Source: Caryophanales bacterium UBA970
GTDB lineage: Bacteria; Bacillota_I; Bacilli_A; RFN20; CAG-826
Direction: 5' to 3'
Length of the DNA: 6,773 nt
NCBI GenBank assembly: GCA_002292805.1
Contig: DBCA01000052.1
Coordinates: 1,128-7,900 of the forward strand
Below the pieces are notes generated by a model. That model saw only the letters and a list, made by a program, of their open reading frames with translations, did not search any database and was not told the DNA's origin. Below, one piece after another: positions 3,839 to 6,773 of this stretch; the first letter of the stretch is position 1, and the number at the start of each line of letters is the position of its first letter. The translations under genes and the position numbers were made by a program.

Positions 3839-6773
3839 TTTTTACTAATATTGATAAACTCCGCCACTAAGTCATATCGACGAGTTTGATGATTTGGCAG
3901 GCGGTTTAGTTTGATTTTAAAGTGATCACATAAGGCTTGCTTCATCATGTCTGAGTTCTTTCGCTTATCTACCATTTCATGTTCTGAACCATCAATTTCA
4001 AAGACCATCAAGGGTTGATCATTCACGTATAGAATAAAGTCAAAGTGTGCGACTAATGAGTATTGATAGAATGAACTCTTTTTATCTACCTTCACAACAT
4101 CTTTGATGGGTTCTTTTTTACCCACTCTGATGTTGGATTGTGTAGATGCGTAGTGGGAGATCGTTTCATAGAATTCTTGTTCGGAGAACGTATCATCGGT
4201 TCTTAAGAAGTTATCTAAGACATCTTCGTTTTGAGAAACTCTTTCTAAACCCTTCTTTTGGATGTATTGATAAAGTTCATATAAGTCAGACTTATCATCT
4301 TTGGATAAAGAGCGAATGACATTGACATCACAGACCATCGTGAACTTTTTCTTTGCCCGCGTTACTGCGACGTTAATAAGTTCTTCTGAGTTTACCGCCC
4401 ATTGCCCTGCTTTTTCATTCGTGTTTTGGGTCAGCGCGGTTGAAAAGATAATATGTTCTTTTTCCCCACCTTGGAACGTATGAACTGTGCCAACTTTGAT
4501 ATCTTTATAACCTAGTTCATCAAACGCTTTGTTGATTTCAAAGGCTTGGTTCCTAAACGGGGTAATGATTCCAATGTCTTTAAAATCGAACTCTTTTGCT
4601 TTCACAAGTTTAAGAATTTCCGCGATCTCTCGTCTTGCTTGGTTTCTGAGATTATCTTGTTTATTGTCGATATTGATGACTTGAATCTTATCTTTGCCTT
4701 CTTGTTTATCGTAGATTAGTTTGCCACCGTAATATTTCTGGTTACTAAACTCAATGATGGAATGGTGAGAACGATAATGTCTTCTCAATAGAATATTTAA
4801 CGACTTATCATCGACTTTTCTCATGAGCTTAAGAATAGAGTTATCCACATAATCATAAGCATCCTCGATTTGAAAGGCTTCTCTTAATTCCTTATTTTTG
4901 GAAGGATCTAAACTGATAACCGGTTGAAGTTGGCGATGGTCGCCCACAAACAAGGCGCGTTCTGCTCTAGCCATGGGAATCAGTGAATTGGCCACTTGGC
5001 ATTGGCCTGCTTCATCCATGATCATTAAATCAAAGTGAACAGAGGCATCTCCGAGTCGAACTGCACTCATGTTCGTGGTGACAATAATTGGAAATACTTT
5101 AAGCAGCCTCTCTAAGTTATCGTTATTCGCGATAAATTCATTAAACTGTTCAACTTTGAGTTCAGGATCTTCAGAGAGGATGATCTTGCGAAGGTCTTCA
5201 TAACTATCTCGATTTAACATCGCTAAGCGTTTGATCGAAGAGAAGTAGAGGTATTGAGATAAGAGTTTTTCATCTACTTTTATGCCGTTGATCAGTTGTT
5301 CCTCGGTGACATTTGGCAAGGTTTTTAATTCCGCTTGAATGGATTGAATCTCTTCTTTGATGTTGGTTGGCAAAAGTTTTTGGTTGGATAACTTGAGAAT
5401 CGCTTCTAAATCCGTTAAGCGTTGTGATAAATACCCACGGCGTTCAAAGGCTTCAATCAGGTTGTTGGTATTCGTTAGGCTTGAGGTTATCTTGGCTTTG
5501 GTTTCTTGTAATTTCTTTTCATCGGGTTTGTCTTTGTTGGATTGAAGTTTGATGAATTCACGTTTGATCTTTTCTAAGGCTTCTTGGGTCTTATCGTAAT
5601 TGCCTAACCTTAAAGAAATAAATGGGATGGCTTTATTGGAATGTTTCAACGCATTCAATCGAACATCAACTTGTTCAATCGCTTCATTGTTATTCGACAC
5701 GATGAGCATGGTGCGATCATTGAACAATGAACTAATCGCAACTTCTTTAATCATGTGGGTTTTACCCGTACCAGGTGGGCCTTGGATATAAGTGATGTCT
5801 TGATTGATTGCGTTAAAGACACCTCTAAGTTGATCAAAGTTAATTTGATTGGTCGTTAGAAAGACAGGATAGTCTCTTTTTGATCGGCGATTGATTTTGC
5901 CTAACTTACCAAAGAAAGCGAATAAAGGTTTACTAAGTTCATTCTTATAGAAATTCGCGGCAATTTGTTTATATTCTTTTTCATAAGACACGGTGGATGA
6001 TTTTTGAAAGACGGCCAAATAAGGACTCGTATCAAGCCGTTCATAATCATGAAGGTTTTCTTCAATGAGGTTTAACGCGGTCTTTGTATTCGCTTGATAT
6101 AGCTCAAGAAACGCTTTTGCTTCCATGCCAATGTAATGCTTGATATGAAAGTGCGTCGTTTCATTCTTAAAGCTTGTATTGATGCGTAAGGTATTGCCTA
6201 CATACAGGGACTTATCATTGAGATTGAGTCGGACATCACGGTAGAGGATTGGTCGAATCGAACGGTTTGATCGAATTGCTAACACATTCATGGATAGTCT
6301 AGAGAAAAGGGGTCTTTCTTCAGAAGCATTGAAGGTTTGTTTCGATAGAATTTTATAGATGGTGGCGATTTGGTCTTCTCGTTGAAGTTTGTAAGCGTTG
6401 TCCACTAATTGAAATTGATCAAATCCAGATAGTAATGTGTAGTTTCTTTCTTCGAGGTCGTTATCTTCCATCGCACATAATTTGTAATACTCTAAGACTT
6501 CATGGTCGGTATCAAAATAACTTAACCAACTGTATTGAACGTGGTTGTTTTCTAATTTTTCAATGAGTTTTGAACTATGTGGATAATACGTTGAATCAAT
6601 GAGATTGGCTTCTATAATCGATTCAGCATAGATATTAAGTTCTTTGACCTCTTGTTCAATCTGGCCATACTTCACGGCATCCACCACAAGCCGTTTATTT
6701 TCAAGAATGTCTTTTATTCCAATCCAATATTTCGTCACCTCTTGCTGCTGATTGCGGTAAGTGACTTGTAGCC
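3835..6773 (-). CDS. UPF1/DNA2-like superfamily 1 helicase with C-terminal DUF2726/Vsr-like nuclease domain (5' end probably outside window)
   Basis: Large predicted helicase-nuclease. Residue numbers count from the GTG at 6738, giving 967 residues. Residues 1-290 match nothing I recognise. The helicase core shows Walker A GPPGTGKT (320-327), motif Ia around SNNNEAIEQV (348-357), Walker B DEAG (575-578), motif III GDHRQLQP (599-606), motif IV RRHYRSH (652-658), motif V GTVHTFQGGEKE (750-761) and motif VI NVAVTRAKKKF (789-799), an intact SF1B set. Residues about 370-540 form a helical, charged insertion, as in the stalk/1B region of UPF1-like enzymes. The C-terminus (about 855-960) has FDF with D900, EIDGSEH at 914-920 and D930, the pattern of DUF2726/Vsr/DUF559 endonuclease-like domains. 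The GTG is a doubtful start: AAGAGG directly abuts it, and the frame stays open to base 6773, encoding LQVTYRNQQQE just before it. A defence role is inferred from architecture and neighbours; repair is the alternative. Confidence 0.85.
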   Translation of the reverse strand, partial: LQVTYRNQQQEVTKYWIGIKDILENKRLVVDAVKYGQIEQEVKELNIYAESIIEANLIDSTYYPHSSKLIEKLENNHVQYSWLSYFDTDHEVLEYYKLCAMEDNDLEERNYTLLSGFDQFQLVDNAYKLQREDQIATIYKILSKQTFNASEERPLFSRLSMNVLAIRSNRSIRPILYRDVRLNLNDKSLYVGNTLRINTSFKNETTHFHIKHYIGMEAKAFLELYQANTKTALNLIEENLHDYERLDTSPYLAVFQKSSTVSYEKEYKQIAANFYKNELSKPLFAFFGKLGKINRRSKRDYPVFLTTNQINFDQLRGVFNAINQDITYIQGPPGTGKTHMIKEVAISSLFNDRTMLIVSNNNEAIEQVDVRLNALKHSNKAIPFISLRLGNYDKTQEALEKIKREFIKLQSNKDKPDEKKLQETKAKITSSLTNTNNLIEAFERRGYLSQRLTDLEAILKLSNQKLLPTNIKEEIQSIQAELKTLPNVTEEQLINGIKVDEKLLSQYLYFSSIKRLAMLNRDSYEDLRKIILSEDPELKVEQFNEFIANNDNLERLLKVFPIIVTTNMSAVRLGDASVHFDLMIMDEAGQCQVANSLIPMARAERALFVGDHRQLQPVISLDPSKNKELREAFQIEDAYDYVDNSILKLMRKVDDKSLNILLRRHYRSHHSIIEFSNQKYYGGKLIYDKQEGKDKIQVINIDNKQDNLRNQARREIAEILKLVKAKEFDFKDIGIITPFRNQAFEINKAFDELGYKDIKVGTVHTFQGGEKEHIIFSTALTQNTNEKAGQWAVNSEELINVAVTRAKKKFTMVCDVNVIRSLSKDDKSDLYELYQYIQKKGLERVSQNEDVLDNFLRTDDTFSEQEFYETISHYASTQSNIRVGKKEPIKDVVKVDKKSSFYQYSLVAHFDFILYVNDQPLMVFEIDGSEHEMVDKRKNSDMMKQALCDHFKIKLNRLPNHQTRRYDLVAEFINISKN

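Noticed and set aside
4301..5791. Three short rightward open frames (4301-4483, 5357-5545, 5600-5791)
   Set aside because: All lie antisense to conserved helicase sequence, lack ribosome sites and show no recognisable domains.

Overview
The window reads as an AT-rich chromosomal segment from a low-GC bacterium of the Bacillota/Mycoplasmatota type. The support is indirect. There is a consensus housekeeping promoter (TTGACA, 17 bp, TATAAT), AT-rich hairpin terminators with T-runs, and only occasional strong Shine-Dalgarno sites. The standard genetic code is used: Trp is TGG, and no internal TGA is needed to keep any gene open. An Acholeplasma-like relative fits, but the sequence alone does not fix the genus. 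No RNA gene, transposase, CRISPR array or integrase is visible.

Layout, left to right. Bases 1-87 hold no recognisable gene. A GNAT-family N-acetyltransferase runs leftwards (934 to 110) and ends in a strong intrinsic terminator that overlaps its stop codon. A 152-bp divergent intergenic region follows, carrying a consensus promoter for a rightward two-gene operon. That operon (1087-2519) is an AbiE-type toxin-antitoxin module: an AbiEi winged-helix antitoxin/repressor, then an AbiEii nucleotidyltransferase toxin that starts at a GTG overlapping the antitoxin stop (taGTG). After a 119-bp gap comes a rightward gene (2639-3838) for a protein with an N-terminal McrB-like (DUF3578/MrcB_N) domain and a C-terminal DUF3883 domain with a PD-(D/E)XK nuclease signature. 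This is a plausible stand-alone modification-dependent restriction enzyme. Facing it, with a 4-bp overlap at the stop codons, is a large leftward gene (3835 to the right edge) for a UPF1/DNA2-like superfamily 1 helicase carrying a C-terminal DUF2726/Vsr-like nuclease domain. Its frame stays open to the window edge, so its true start is probably outside.

Together the abiE operon, the McrB-like nuclease and the helicase-nuclease look like part of a defence island. AbiE would act by growth arrest (abortive infection), and the other two would act on foreign DNA. That the last two cooperate is an inference from adjacency only, because they are convergent and not co-transcribed. The acetyltransferase looks like ordinary flanking chromosome.
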